A stretch of 64,000 nt of DNA from an uncultured Bacilli bacterium (GTDB lineage: Bacteria; Bacillota_I; Bacilli_A; RF39; UBA660). Where the stretch lies: positions 1-64,000 of the forward strand of contig CALVSY010000001.1 in assembly GCA_944359725.1 (NCBI GenBank), read 5' to 3'. Shown one piece after another: positions 24,842 to 34,176 of this stretch. The notes under the pieces were generated by a model that was given only the letters and a program-made list of their open reading frames with translations, was not told the DNA's origin and did no database searches. How positions within the stretch are numbered: position 1 is the stretch's first letter; each line of letters opens with the position of its first letter. The position numbers were made by a program, and so were the translations under genes.

Positions 24842-26254
24842 ATGACTATAAAAAAAATAACTGATGAACTAAAGAAAAAAACTAATAACGCACCTGATAT
24901 CAAATATAAAGATTTTATCATAAATAAACAAAAAGTTACGTTTGTATACTCGATGAGTGTTGCATCATCAACTTCGATAAATGATTTTATCTTAAGACGT
25001 TTAGACGAAGAAAAAGGAAAAATAAAAGACGATGATATTTACGAGTACATCAAAAACTTTATTCCAAATAATAACATTATTCCCTTTAATAAAAAAGAAG
25101 ATATATTATACTACGTAAACAGTGGTTTTACCGTTGCAATTTTTGAAAATGATAAGTACCTAGCGTTTGAAAACCGTGCTAATATTTTTAGTTCAATAAA
25201 TAGAAGTGAAAACGAGCGAAGTCTAAAAGGTCCTAGCGATGCTTTTTCTGAAAACTATCAGTTCAACACCGGAATGATAAGAAGAAGGCTAAAGACTGAA
25301 AAGCTTTGGATTGATGAAAAAACAATTGGAGAAGAAAGTAAAACAAAAGTAGCCATGTTCTACATAAAAGGTCTTGCCGATGATGATGTCGTTAAAACAA
25401 TTGATCAAAAACTTGATGAAATAAAAATTCCATACGTTGGTAACACCAATTACATACTAGATAAAATGAGTAATTCAAACCGAAGCATTTTCCCTACTAA
25501 CTTGGTAACAGAAAGATCTGATTTAGCATGTCAAATGCTTCTTAAAGGAAGGGTTATACTAATCACCGAAAACTCAAACGAAGCGATAATCTTACCATGC
25601 ACCTTCATGGACTTCTTAAAAAATCCAGATGATTACTATGAAAAAAGTCTAAACGTTGTAGCTAGCAGAATTATAAGAGTAATAGCATTTATACTTGCTT
25701 TACTTACTCCGGCCGTATACATATCTTTAATGGCTTACAACTTAGAGGCAATACCAAGTGGTCTTTTAATTAATTTCTCCGTCCAAAGAGATGGCGTTCC
25801 TTTTTCTACCGTATTTGAAATACTGGTAATGATGATAATGTTTCAAATATTAAGAGAAAGTGATTTAAGATTTCCAGGTAAAGGAGGAAGCTCCATATCA
25901 ATCGTTGGTGCACTAGTATTAGGACAGGCCGCTGTTGAAGCTGGAATAGTATCTCCTATTACCATCATAATAGTTGGTATTTCATCAGTATCCTCCCTTG
26001 CCTTTTCATCAATTGAACTAATAAACTCGCTTAGGTGGTGGCAACTTATTTTAATTGTTTTAGCGTCAATCTTCGGAATTTTTGGAGTAATGATAGGATG
26101 CATAATAATATTAGCACTTCTTGCATCCGAAAAATCCTGTGGAAAATCTTATTTATTTCCTTTTGAACCATTTAATAAAAACGCCCAAAAAGATGCCATT
26201 ATAATAACTAATGGTGCAAAATATAACATGAGTAAGGATGATAAAGATGAATAA
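24842..26254 (+). CDS. Spore germination protein, GerA/GerKA family
   Basis: 470 residues. A long N-terminal cytoplasmic domain (to about 275) contains the family blocks VYSMSVASSTSINDF and EVLITENSNEA-like strands. About five membrane helices follow, including the conserved RESDLRFPGKGGSSISIVGALVLG region. GerA-type A subunits are part of inner-membrane nutrient receptors that start spore germination. SD GAGGG. It forms an operon with the C- and B-type subunits in the order A-C-B, as in gerK. The upstream AATACTA (near 24827) vaguely resembles a forespore sigma-G -10, but this is weak. Confidence 0.92.
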   Translation: MTIKKITDELKKKTNNAPDIKYKDFIINKQKVTFVYSMSVASSTSINDFILRRLDEEKGKIKDDDIYEYIKNFIPNNNIIPFNKKEDILYYVNSGFTVAIFENDKYLAFENRANIFSSINRSENERSLKGPSDAFSENYQFNTGMIRRRLKTEKLWIDEKTIGEESKTKVAMFYIKGLADDDVVKTIDQKLDEIKIPYVGNTNYILDKMSNSNRSIFPTNLVTERSDLACQMLLKGRVILITENSNEAIILPCTFMDFLKNPDDYYEKSLNVVASRIIRVIAFILALLTPAVYISLMAYNLEAIPSGLLINFSVQRDGVPFSTVFEILVMMIMFQILRESDLRFPGKGGSSISIVGALVLGQAAVEAGIVSPITIIIVGISSVSSLAFSSIELINSLRWWQLILIVLASIFGIFGVMIGCIIILALLASEKSCGKSYLFPFEPFNKNAQKDAIIITNGAKYNMSKDDKDE

Positions 26255-27431
26255 AATAATTAAATTAATCACGTTTTTAATAATCATATTATTATCTTCT
26301 GGATGTTATAACTATAAGGAAATAAATGAGTACGCAATAGTATCAGGAATATCAATTGATAAAGATGATGATAAATATAAAGTCGGCATCCAAATAATGA
26401 ATGCAAAAAAAGATGAGGAGTCTCAAAACAGTTTGATTACCTTTTATGGTGCAAATGGAAACACCATATACGAAGCACTAGAAAAAATAATGATGGATTC
26501 TCCTAAGGAATTATACCTAGGTCATAACGAAGTAATCGTAATAAATGAAGAATTATTAAAAGAAAAAGACCCACTTAATTATTTAGATTTTTTCATGCGT
26601 GATGCAAGAATTGAAAAAGACTCATTAGTTATGATTGCAAAAGACGAAAAAGCATACAACGTCTTAAAGATAATAACCCCACTAGAAACCATTCCATCTA
26701 GAAATTTAAAAGCAACTTTAGGTGTTGCAGATAATTATAGTGGTGCCTTAACCGTTGTTACGATTGATGAGTTTATATCAGCATTAAGAAATGATGGCGT
26801 TGATGCTATTTTACCTGCTGTTACGATAACCGGAAAAACACAGGAAGGAAAAAAAATGGAAAACATTGAAGAAAGTGATCCCGAAACTAAATTAGAATTC
26901 GTAACCCTTGGATATTTTGTTAATAATAAACTAAAAGGATATTTATCAACCGATGATGCCGCTGGATATAATTTTTTAGCAAACACACCACAAAGGACTT
27001 ATATAAACGTTTTGTGTGATGATAATGATAATTATGCAACGGTTAGAGTATCAAATTCAAATGCAAAACAAAGTATCTATTTTAAAAATAACAAACCATA
27101 CGTAAGTGAATCAATTACGGTTGAGGCGGACTTACTTGAATATAACTGTAAAGCGGACTTTATTGAAAGTGAAAAATACATAAACGATTTAGAAAAAAAA
27201 GTTTCAAATAAAGTTAAAAAACTAGTAACTAGTGCAACAAATAAGTTATACAAAGAAGAAAAATCAGACGTTTTAGAATATGGATCTTTATTTTATAAGA
27301 AAAAGTATAACGATATGAAAAAATTAAGTTATACGAAAAAAAACATAATAAACGATTTAAGTTTTAAGTTTAACGTGGATGTATCAATTAGTTCTACCGA
27401 ACTATCAATAAAATCAGTTAAAGGAGAATAA
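26247..27431 (+). CDS. Spore germination lipoprotein, GerAC/GerKC family
   Basis: 394 residues. Lipoprotein signal peptide with lipobox LLSSGC; then the family's opening block YKEINEYAIVSGISIDKDDD and the later LYLGHNEVIVINEELL, FFMRDARIEKDSLV and IPSRNLKATLGVADN. It is the C subunit of a GerA-type receptor, attached outside the spore inner membrane. The ATG at 26247 is preferred (SD AAGGA 8 nt upstream). The gene overlaps the end of the A-subunit gene, so translation is probably coupled. Confidence 0.92.
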   Translation: MNKIIKLITFLIIILLSSGCYNYKEINEYAIVSGISIDKDDDKYKVGIQIMNAKKDEESQNSLITFYGANGNTIYEALEKIMMDSPKELYLGHNEVIVINEELLKEKDPLNYLDFFMRDARIEKDSLVMIAKDEKAYNVLKIITPLETIPSRNLKATLGVADNYSGALTVVTIDEFISALRNDGVDAILPAVTITGKTQEGKKMENIEESDPETKLEFVTLGYFVNNKLKGYLSTDDAAGYNFLANTPQRTYINVLCDDNDNYATVRVSNSNAKQSIYFKNNKPYVSESITVEADLLEYNCKADFIESEKYINDLEKKVSNKVKKLVTSATNKLYKEEKSDVLEYGSLFYKKKYNDMKKLSYTKKNIINDLSFKFNVDVSISSTELSIKSVKGE

Positions 27432-27434
27432 ATA

Positions 27435-28529
27435 ATGAATAATAAAGTATCTAAAATACAAATCGGAATGTTTTTAGTACTTATAATGTGTAGTTTATAC
27501 CTTGGTCTAAGTGATATTATTTTACTTAGAAAATCTAGTAACGAAGTACTTATTTCCATGATAGTAGGATCATTAATAGGTATAATTCCGGTTTTAATGT
27601 ATCTAAAAATAAACTCACATTTAAAAACTTTAAACATATATGAAAAAAACAAAGTTATGTTCGGTAAAGTAATTGGAAATATTATAAACGTGTTAATGAT
27701 AACAATATACATTACCATGCTTATAATATCACTTCGTGCAATCGCTGTTTTCGTAACTAGCAAATACCTTCAAAACACTCCTTTTTATCTTATTACAACA
27801 CTCATTGTAATAACCTGTTTAATAATATCATTTAAGGGTTTAGAGACACTTTCTAGAGTATCACAAATATGCTTTATTCTAAGTCTTATATTTATGATTA
27901 TAATAGAAACATTTTTGTTTCAATATATAGAAGTAGATAATATCCTTCCTATTTTTACTAATAATTACTTAACAAATATTTTAAATGGTGCCATATATCA
28001 TGCTGCATCAACTTCACTTCTTACGATGCTTCTTTTAACAATTAGTAAATCACAAATAAAAGATCCAAAAAAATACAATAAAACAATCATAATATTTTAC
28101 GTAATAGCATCCCTAACCCTTTTAATCGTCATGTTTTTTGTTATATCATGTCTTGGTTATGACATGGCTAAGTTATTTAGATATCCTGAGTACGTTCTAC
28201 TTAAAAAAATAGGTATTTCAAGTTCAGAATTACACTTAGAAAACCTACTTGCTTTTAGATGGATATTTTACATGCTAGCACTTGCAAACATATCAGCTTA
28301 TGGTATAACGTGCGGAGTTAAAAGCATGCTTAAAAACGAAAAACTAAATAAAATCATCATAATTATAATATGCTTAGTTTCAATGTTCATTGGTAAAATG
28401 GCCTTCGGTGACATACCACACTCGATAATAATAATTAAAAAATATTTCGTACCTTTTATAGCACTACCTATGTTTGTCTTACTTACCATCATGTTTTTAA
28501 GGGTAATAACAAGAAAAAAGGAATCTTAA
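27435..28529 (+). CDS. Spore germination permease, GerAB/GerKB family
   Basis: 364 residues with about ten membrane helices, the amino-acid permease-like fold of GerAB proteins (opening KVSKIQIGMFLVLIMCSLYL; NISAYGITCGVKSML near the end). It is the germinant-binding membrane subunit. It starts 3 nt after the C-subunit stop with SD AAAGGAG. It ends the operon at a terminator shared with the convergent SOD gene. Confidence 0.92.
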   Translation: MNNKVSKIQIGMFLVLIMCSLYLGLSDIILLRKSSNEVLISMIVGSLIGIIPVLMYLKINSHLKTLNIYEKNKVMFGKVIGNIINVLMITIYITMLIISLRAIAVFVTSKYLQNTPFYLITTLIVITCLIISFKGLETLSRVSQICFILSLIFMIIIETFLFQYIEVDNILPIFTNNYLTNILNGAIYHAASTSLLTMLLLTISKSQIKDPKKYNKTIIIFYVIASLTLLIVMFFVISCLGYDMAKLFRYPEYVLLKKIGISSSELHLENLLAFRWIFYMLALANISAYGITCGVKSMLKNEKLNKIIIIIICLVSMFIGKMAFGDIPHSIIIIKKYFVPFIALPMFVLLTIMFLRVITRKKES

Positions 28530-28543
28530 ATAGGTTCCTTTTT
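28515..28543. terminator. Terminator between ger operon and SOD gene
   Basis: AAAAAGGAA / TTCCTTTTT stem with A- and T-run flanks; it can serve both converging genes. Confidence 0.7.
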
Positions 28544-28989
28544 CATATCTTGTACTTTTTAATAACACCGCAGCCTATTTTTCTTCCAAACGTTTTTGCG
28601 TTTTCATCAGTTACCGCTTCATGAATAATAACTAATTTACCTTCTACTTCATACGCTTTAAACCTGGTTGTATAAAACTTCATGTATGCATAACCATTAT
28701 TAGAAAATAAAACCGGCATGTCTCCCGCATGATAAGGATGCTCTTCATCGGTTGGATTATAATGACCTAATACATTTTCAAACATGCCTTCTTTAGACAA
28801 ACTGCAATCCTTACCATCATGAACGTGAATTGGGAAAAGTGCGTAGTTTTTATAACCAGGAAGTCCTGATACCTCAACTTCCACCATTGTTCCATCCTTA
28901 AATGGTTTAAAATATGCTATTCCTTTTAAATTAGGAGAAGAAATATCACCAGTTATGTTTGCAATAGAAAAAACACTATCTTCTACCAA
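28543..28989 (-). CDS. Cu/Zn-type superoxide dismutase family protein
   Basis: 148 residues. The metal-ligand pattern is nearly complete: HVH (H55, H57), GHYNP (H76), H84 and H87 in EHPYHAGD with D90, and H123 (VIIHEAVTD). C62 (KDCS) and C140 (GCGV) match the conserved disulfide pair. No signal peptide is visible, which is unusual because bacterial SodC is normally exported. The start is a TTG with SD AGGTGAT; no nearby ATG fits. It shares a terminator with the converging ger operon. Confidence 0.85.
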   Translation of the reverse strand: MVEDSVFSIANITGDISSPNLKGIAYFKPFKDGTMVEVEVSGLPGYKNYALFPIHVHDGKDCSLSKEGMFENVLGHYNPTDEEHPYHAGDMPVLFSNNGYAYMKFYTTRFKAYEVEGKLVIIHEAVTDENAKTFGRKIGCGVIKKYKI

Positions 28990-29035
28990 TATTAATCACC
29001 TAATTTATTATATGAAAAAAGATATTTAAATTACT

Positions 29036-29935
29036 TTATTTAAAAGTGTTTTTAAATACCTTTCTAAATCTTTCTAAGTCAAAGTCAGTTGATACCATAA
29101 CGTTACTTTTATCCGCTAAAGTAATGTGGCACTCCCCTTTATCTTCTCCCCTTGATACGATATCCACGTTACAATAAGAAAACTTAATCATTAAAGGATC
29201 TATTATTGATGCTATGGTTGTTGGATCAGGCGTTCCAAGACCAATCGTGCCATAATGGTCATAACTAAACTCCATGTATTTTTCAGATATTAAACCAACG
29301 AATCTTGATACTAAATCATTAGACTCCCTCAAATTCAAAACATAGTCTTTTTCAACAAATGATTTAACTCCTATTTCATGAGTAACCACTTTTATATCTT
29401 CAAAAGGAGTTTTAAAAACAACTCTTGCAGATTCTGGATCTACGTTTACGTTAAACTCTAAATAAGGTTCTTTTTCTTCTGGATTATAAGTTGTTCCCAT
29501 GACAAGTACGTGTTTTAATCTTTTAACCAAATTCTTGTCTTTTTTAATAGCACGTGCAAGATTAGTTAATGGTCCAAAGCAAATCATCGTTAAATCATCT
29601 TTATATTTTTTAGATGCTTTAATTATGAAGTCCTCAGCACTCATCTTTTGAAACTTTTTCTTGCTAAAATCTGGAAACACAGCATAACCTAAACCATCTT
29701 TTCCATGAGCATACTCAGCCGTTTCGTGATTACACTTATTTTCTTTTTGGCCCTTATACATTTTTATGTTACTTCCTAAAAACTCTTGAATGATTTTTAA
29801 GTTTTTCTCTGATTTTTCCACTGGAATATTTCCACTTGCCAAGGTAAAGCCTATTATGTCTAAATTGTTTTTAACACCCATCATGATCGCTATTGCATCA
29901 TCTATTCCAGGATCAGTATCAATTATGTATTTCAT
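29036..29935 (-). CDS. Inosine-uridine-type nucleoside hydrolase
   Basis: 299 residues. The N-terminal calcium-binding motif DTDPGIDDA (residues 6-14) defines the IU-nucleoside hydrolase family. Further conserved parts are CFGPLTNLARAI, LVMGTTYNPEEKEPYLEFNVNVDPESA and the late GLGTPDPTTIASIIDP. It hydrolyses the N-glycosidic bond of nucleosides for salvage of base and ribose, presumably in the cytoplasm. SD GGGGTGAT. It is monocistronic. Confidence 0.93.
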   Translation of the reverse strand: MKYIIDTDPGIDDAIAIMMGVKNNLDIIGFTLASGNIPVEKSEKNLKIIQEFLGSNIKMYKGQKENKCNHETAEYAHGKDGLGYAVFPDFSKKKFQKMSAEDFIIKASKKYKDDLTMICFGPLTNLARAIKKDKNLVKRLKHVLVMGTTYNPEEKEPYLEFNVNVDPESARVVFKTPFEDIKVVTHEIGVKSFVEKDYVLNLRESNDLVSRFVGLISEKYMEFSYDHYGTIGLGTPDPTTIASIIDPLMIKFSYCNVDIVSRGEDKGECHITLADKSNVMVSTDFDLERFRKVFKNTFK

Positions 29936-30079
29936 TTTATCACCCCATATAATTTTATTATAATATTAATTATGCTAATTTTAAATTATTATTTATTTTT
30001 TTTAAATAAAAATGTAAAATATTTACAAAAATATCGTTATAATATATAATGAGAGTGATGTTTAAAGAGGTGGCAAGTT

Positions 30080-30514
30080 ATGGTAAGAAAAAGAAGTAAA
30101 GAAAAAGAATTCTTAAAAAAAGCTAGCAAGTTTTTGAAAATGATCGCTGTAATAACAGGAGTTATATTAACGATTATATATTTAGCAAACGGCGGCATGT
30201 ACTCACTACTTTTTGACTTAAGAGAGTCAAAGACAGTAATAATTTATAGTATTGTAATAATAGCCTTATTAGTTATATTAATTTTACTAAACGTAAAAGA
30301 TGAACCAAGTGACATAAGTAAAAAGAAAAAAGATTTAAACAGCTATCTTACCGTTGGAACAATTATTCTAATAATACTTTTTGCTTTACTTTTAATAATT
30401 ACCTTAATAGATGTATTACTACCAATAATAGTACTTATAGTAATATTAATAGTAGCATATTTCTTAGTATATAAACTAATTAAAACTTTAATAGATAAGT
30501 ACGGAATAAAATAG
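30080..30514 (+). CDS. Small four-helix membrane protein, unknown
   Basis: 144 residues. A basic N-terminus (VRKRSKEKEFLKKASKF) precedes about four hydrophobic helices, with a short charged loop in the middle (DEPSDISKKKKD). No family motif is seen. SD AGAGGTGG 6 nt from ATG. It precedes the tRNA operon promoter and is not obviously linked to it. Confidence 0.65.
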   Translation: MVRKRSKEKEFLKKASKFLKMIAVITGVILTIIYLANGGMYSLLFDLRESKTVIIYSIVIIALLVILILLNVKDEPSDISKKKKDLNSYLTVGTIILIILFALLLIITLIDVLLPIIVLIVILIVAYFLVYKLIKTLIDKYGIK

Positions 30515-30570
30515 TACTTATCTTTTTATTCAAATTATATCTTAAAATACATAAAATATAAGTATAAGAC

Positions 30571-30600
30571 TTGATATTTATAAGCAAGTTATGTTATAAT
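30571..30600 (+). promoter_or_regulatory. Promoter of the tRNA-Cys/tRNA-Gly operon
   Basis: TTGATA (30571-30576), 18-nt spacer, TATAAT (30595-30600), 21 bp before the first tRNA. Confidence 0.7.
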
Positions 30601-30621
30601 TTTGTTACGCGAGGCAAATTT

Positions 30622-30696
30622 GGGGCTATAGCCAAGCTGGTAAGGCATGGGACTGCAACTCCCCGATCGCCGGTTCAAATCCGGCTGGCCCCTCCA
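30622..30696 (+). tRNA. tRNA-Cys (GCA)
   Basis: Seven-bp acceptor stem GGGGCTA/TGGCCCC, anticodon loop CTGCAAC with anticodon GCA, TTCAAAT T-loop and an encoded CCA end. Confidence 0.95.
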
Positions 30697-30709
30697 ATAA
30701 TTTAATTAT

Positions 30710-30784
30710 GCAGGTGTAGTACAACGGTTAGTACGCGGCCTTGCCAAGGCTGAGACGGGAGTTCGATTCTCCTCACTTGCTCCA
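30710..30784 (+). tRNA. tRNA-Gly (GCC)
   Basis: Acceptor GCAGGTG/CACTTGC, anticodon stem-loop GGCCTTGCCAAGGCT with anticodon GCC, TTCGATT T-loop, encoded CCA. Confidence 0.95.
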
Positions 30785-30827
30785 GTGACGAATCTGTTCG
30801 AACTTTTATAATTTGAACTTAACATAT

Positions 30828-30858
30828 AATCAATCCGTTTCGGATTGATTTTTTTTGT
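30828..30858 (+). terminator. Terminator of the tRNA operon
   Basis: AATCAATCCG / CGGATTGATT, 10-bp perfect stem, loop TTT, T8 tail. The rest of the gap to 31003 shows only AT-rich sequence with no further feature I can support. Confidence 0.85.
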
Positions 30859-31003
30859 TACAAATGAATTATCAACTATTTAATTACTCTACTAATATTT
30901 ATGTAGACTATCTTAATAAAAAGATTAAATTGGTAAAACTAGAAAAATACATGATATAATTATATTAAGCATTAGAAATTTAAAATGTATAAAGGAGAAA
31001 ACT

Positions 31004-31786
31004 ATGTATAATGAATATTTAGATTTTGCAAAGAATATTGCTTTATATGCAGGTAAAACAATGTTAGAATTTTATAATGATAAAATTGACTTAAATTATA
31101 AAGAAGATAAAACAGTTGTTACCCTTGTTGATAAGAAAATAAATAACTATTTAATTGAAAAAGTAAAAGAAAAATACAAAAATCATTCTGTGAATGGTGA
31201 AGAAAAAAGTTATAATGCCTGTTCGAATTATGTATGGGTATGTGATCCTTTAGATGGTACGGGTATGTTTGTAAATCATATTCCAGTTTTCGTTTTTTCT
31301 TTAGCATTAGTTCATAATGGCAAACCAATTGTGGGTGTGGTGTACAATGCAATTGAAGATAAAATGTATTCTGCTGTAAAAGGACAAGGTGCTTATTGTA
31401 ATGATGAAAAGATTAGCGTAAACAATAAAAATTTAGGAGATTTAGGATATAAAACTAACGTTGAGATATTTAATAATAATATAATAGATGAAGTAGCTTT
31501 AATTAAAGAATTAAAAGTTTCATCAAAAATTTCATCAATAGGTAGTGTCGCTAGAAGCTGTATGGCTATTGCAACTGGAGATTTTTCTTGTGATATATTT
31601 CCAGGGACTGAACATGGTAATTGCGATATAGCTGCGTCTTACATAATTGTTACAGAGGCCGGTGGTAAAGTAACAAATATTTATGGCGAAGAGCAAAGAT
31701 ATGATACTGATATAAAAGGTGCAATAATTTCTAATGGAATATCTCATGCTAAAATATTAAAGAAAGTTAAAAAGTACATAATATAA
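31004..31786 (+). CDS. Inositol monophosphatase-family phosphatase
   Basis: 260 residues with the lithium-sensitive phosphatase motifs: GEE (66-67), DPLDGT (81-86) with metal-binding Asp residues, and the late NCDIAAS motif with the third Asp (a variation of the usual WD-x-AA). Substrate could be inositol phosphate, PAP (CysQ-like) or a sugar phosphate; the sequence does not decide. SD AAAGGAG. Monocistronic. The 170 bp after it hold only the terminator at 31904-31950. Confidence 0.88.
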   Translation: MYNEYLDFAKNIALYAGKTMLEFYNDKIDLNYKEDKTVVTLVDKKINNYLIEKVKEKYKNHSVNGEEKSYNACSNYVWVCDPLDGTGMFVNHIPVFVFSLALVHNGKPIVGVVYNAIEDKMYSAVKGQGAYCNDEKISVNNKNLGDLGYKTNVEIFNNNIIDEVALIKELKVSSKISSIGSVARSCMAIATGDFSCDIFPGTEHGNCDIAASYIIVTEAGGKVTNIYGEEQRYDTDIKGAIISNGISHAKILKKVKKYII

Positions 31787-31903
31787 AACATGCTATTATT
31801 AGGTGTGCAAAATAATACAATATATTATTACTAGCAATGGAAGATTATATGTACCCTTTTGTTATTGAAAGAAAGTTATAGATATCCACTTCAATCGCTA
31901 AAT

Positions 31904-31950
31904 AAAAAAAATAACTTACGGACTATAAAATGTTCGTAAGTTATTTTTTT
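31904..31950. terminator. Bidirectional terminator
   Basis: A long stem (AAAAAATAACTTACG and its complement, 31905-31920 with 31935-31950) around a 14-nt loop. It serves the IMPase gene and the convergent 31958-33085 gene. Confidence 0.85.
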
Positions 31951-31957
31951 ATTATAA

Positions 31958-33085
31958 CTAATTACTTTCTAAATTCCAAGTTACCCCACTATCATTACTA
32001 ATAAATATTAATTCTTTACTTTCATATTCTCCTTTGTTTGAATTATGTTGATATACCGAACATTTTATTTTTAAAGTATTTTCATCATAATAAGGCACAT
32101 CTTCTATGCTTATGTATTCTACGTTTTTATTTTCGTATTTAAAATTAGATGCGCTAAACGTTTTCCCACTATCATTAGTAACATATAAACCTGGTTTACT
32201 ATTATCTAAATAAATTTTACCTGTTGGAATAGCAAATCCTAAATTTTCATTTAAGAAAACAAATTTTGCCTCATTACTAACCACAATAGGTTCATCTGAC
32301 ATAGTATAATAATTCTTTCCATTATCTTTACTTCTTATAACATTAACCATCACATTTTGACCTAATCCATTATCCAATTTTGCAAATCTTAGTATTGTTT
32401 TACCAAACTTTTTTTCATATAAAACCTCTTCGTCTTCAGGTAATACATAATCATTATTTTTATTATTCACATCAGATGAATTAACATTTTCCTCATAAAC
32501 ATTTTTATCTATTATCTTACCATTACTATCTTTAATAAAAGTTTCATTTCTTATAAATTTTGCTTCTCCATTTTTATCATAATACGTATACTCTGCAAAA
32601 TTAGCCGTATCTGGTTCTTTAAAAGGGTCAAAATCACCTTCTCCAAAATAACCATGTACCTTAATCTTCGTTCCCATTAATAACGGGCCATAATAATTAT
32701 AATAATCTACATCGACAAATGGAAAAGAATTAACAACCGCAACATATTTTTTATCATCTAAACTTACTGTATGTTCAGGATGATAACTAAAAATAGATAT
32801 AAAACTTATAAATGGCATAAAAATAGTAATAAGTATTAACATAGATACAATACATAATACCGATGTTATTATAATAGTTTTTTTATATTTAGAAGACTTA
32901 AATATATTTTGAATTATGCCAATTATAAAACCGATTATAGATATTAATATTATAAGAATGATAACCCAAAATCTAAATCTTATATTAATTAAATATAAAA
33001 TAAAATTAATTAATATATTAATACCAATAAATATTAAATCACATATAAGTATTTCATTTTTAATCATATTAAATACGTTTTTCAT
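31958..33085 (-). CDS. Membrane protein with extracellular Asp-box (BNR-like) repeats
   Basis: 375 residues. Three N-terminal membrane helices are followed by an extracellular domain. At least three Asp-box motifs are visible (SKDNGKNYYT, TNDSGKTFSA, SNDSGVTWNL), as in beta-propeller sialidase-like and sortilin-like proteins. Their number is too small for a full propeller, so the fold is uncertain. The start is the ATG after SD AAGGTGA. The gene starts 11 nt after the membrane-bound XRE regulator and is probably co-transcribed with it. Confidence 0.7.
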   Translation of the reverse strand: MKNVFNMIKNEILICDLIFIGINILINFILYLINIRFRFWVIILIILISIIGFIIGIIQNIFKSSKYKKTIIITSVLCIVSMLILITIFMPFISFISIFSYHPEHTVSLDDKKYVAVVNSFPFVDVDYYNYYGPLLMGTKIKVHGYFGEGDFDPFKEPDTANFAEYTYYDKNGEAKFIRNETFIKDSNGKIIDKNVYEENVNSSDVNNKNNDYVLPEDEEVLYEKKFGKTILRFAKLDNGLGQNVMVNVIRSKDNGKNYYTMSDEPIVVSNEAKFVFLNENLGFAIPTGKIYLDNSKPGLYVTNDSGKTFSASNFKYENKNVEYISIEDVPYYDENTLKIKCSVYQHNSNKGEYESKELIFISNDSGVTWNLESN

Positions 33086-33095
33086 ATCATTCACC

Positions 33096-34112
33096 TTAAT
33101 TTAAAATAATCTCTTTTTCATAACTTTCTAAATAATTATCCTCAAGTATCAATTTTTGATCTTTTATAATAAATTTTGAAACACTAGGAATATCTATATC
33201 TTTACTTTGATCTAATATTTTAGTTCTATAATAAGTTAATTCATTATCTTTTATTTCAAATGTACCTTGTGACATCTCTATTATTTTGCTTTTATTTTCA
33301 TCAGTATAATAAACATACATGTTAGCAGTCCAACTATTTTCTTTAGCATCTTTTTCGTATTTTGGTAAGAATCTAACAATTAAAGAAGAATCATCAGCAT
33401 ATAAAGTTTTAAATCTATTAATTATACCCAGTTTTTCATTATAATCACTAACCTCAACAGTATTACAATAATTTCCATTTCTAATATTATAAGAAATAGT
33501 ATTATATATTAAATTACCCTTAACAGAATAATCTATAATTGTAACATCAGCGTAATTATCATAATAATAAACAGTATCATTACATGAAATATGTTCTAAA
33601 GTATTTAAATAATTTTTTATTTCACTTTTTAAAATATTTTTTCCTCTTAAGCTTTTAATTGAATAACTATTTTCTTTACTTTTCATTAAAAACGAGAATT
33701 TAGGAATTCCTAGGTCAATTATTTTATTATCATTATGATTATATCTAACATGAATAACATCATAACCAAAAGGTATTAGCTTAAACAAAATAATACAAAT
33801 AACAATTATAATTGGAATCATTATCAAAGCAATTTTCTTAGTAATTTGTTTTTTTATTTTTTTTCTTTCATCATATAATATTTTTTCAATATCTATATTT
33901 TTTTTCTTTTCTATTTGAAGAATACTATAAATATCGGTATCTAACGCATCTGCTAATTTTTCAAGGATTGGAATATCTGGAAGACTTAAGCCGCGTTCCC
34001 ATTTTGAAACCGCTTTATCAGTTACAAATAGTTTATCGCCAAGTTCTTTTTGAGTTAATTTTCGTTCTTTTCTTAAAGAAGCGATGAATTTGCCTATTTT
34101 ATTATTATCCAT
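33096..34112 (-). CDS. Membrane-bound XRE-family transcriptional regulator
   Basis: 338 residues. The N-terminal HTH_XRE domain (about 6-60: LRKERKLTQKELGDKLFVTD, AVSKWERGLSLPDIP) is followed by a single membrane helix (about 98-117) and an extracellular domain of some 215 residues with no family I recognise. This one-component layout would let an outside signal control DNA binding. SD GAGGTGAGA. The next gene (membrane protein with Asp-boxes) starts 11 nt downstream and is a likely partner or target. Confidence 0.85.
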   Translation of the reverse strand: MDNNKIGKFIASLRKERKLTQKELGDKLFVTDKAVSKWERGLSLPDIPILEKLADALDTDIYSILQIEKKKNIDIEKILYDERKKIKKQITKKIALIMIPIIIVICIILFKLIPFGYDVIHVRYNHNDNKIIDLGIPKFSFLMKSKENSYSIKSLRGKNILKSEIKNYLNTLEHISCNDTVYYYDNYADVTIIDYSVKGNLIYNTISYNIRNGNYCNTVEVSDYNEKLGIINRFKTLYADDSSLIVRFLPKYEKDAKENSWTANMYVYYTDENKSKIIEMSQGTFEIKDNELTYYRTKILDQSKDIDIPSVSKFIIKDQKLILEDNYLESYEKEIILN

Positions 34113-34176
34113 AACATCTCACCTCAAAAATATTATACTATATAAAATCAAATGTGAACTCGACCGCTGGTTTATA

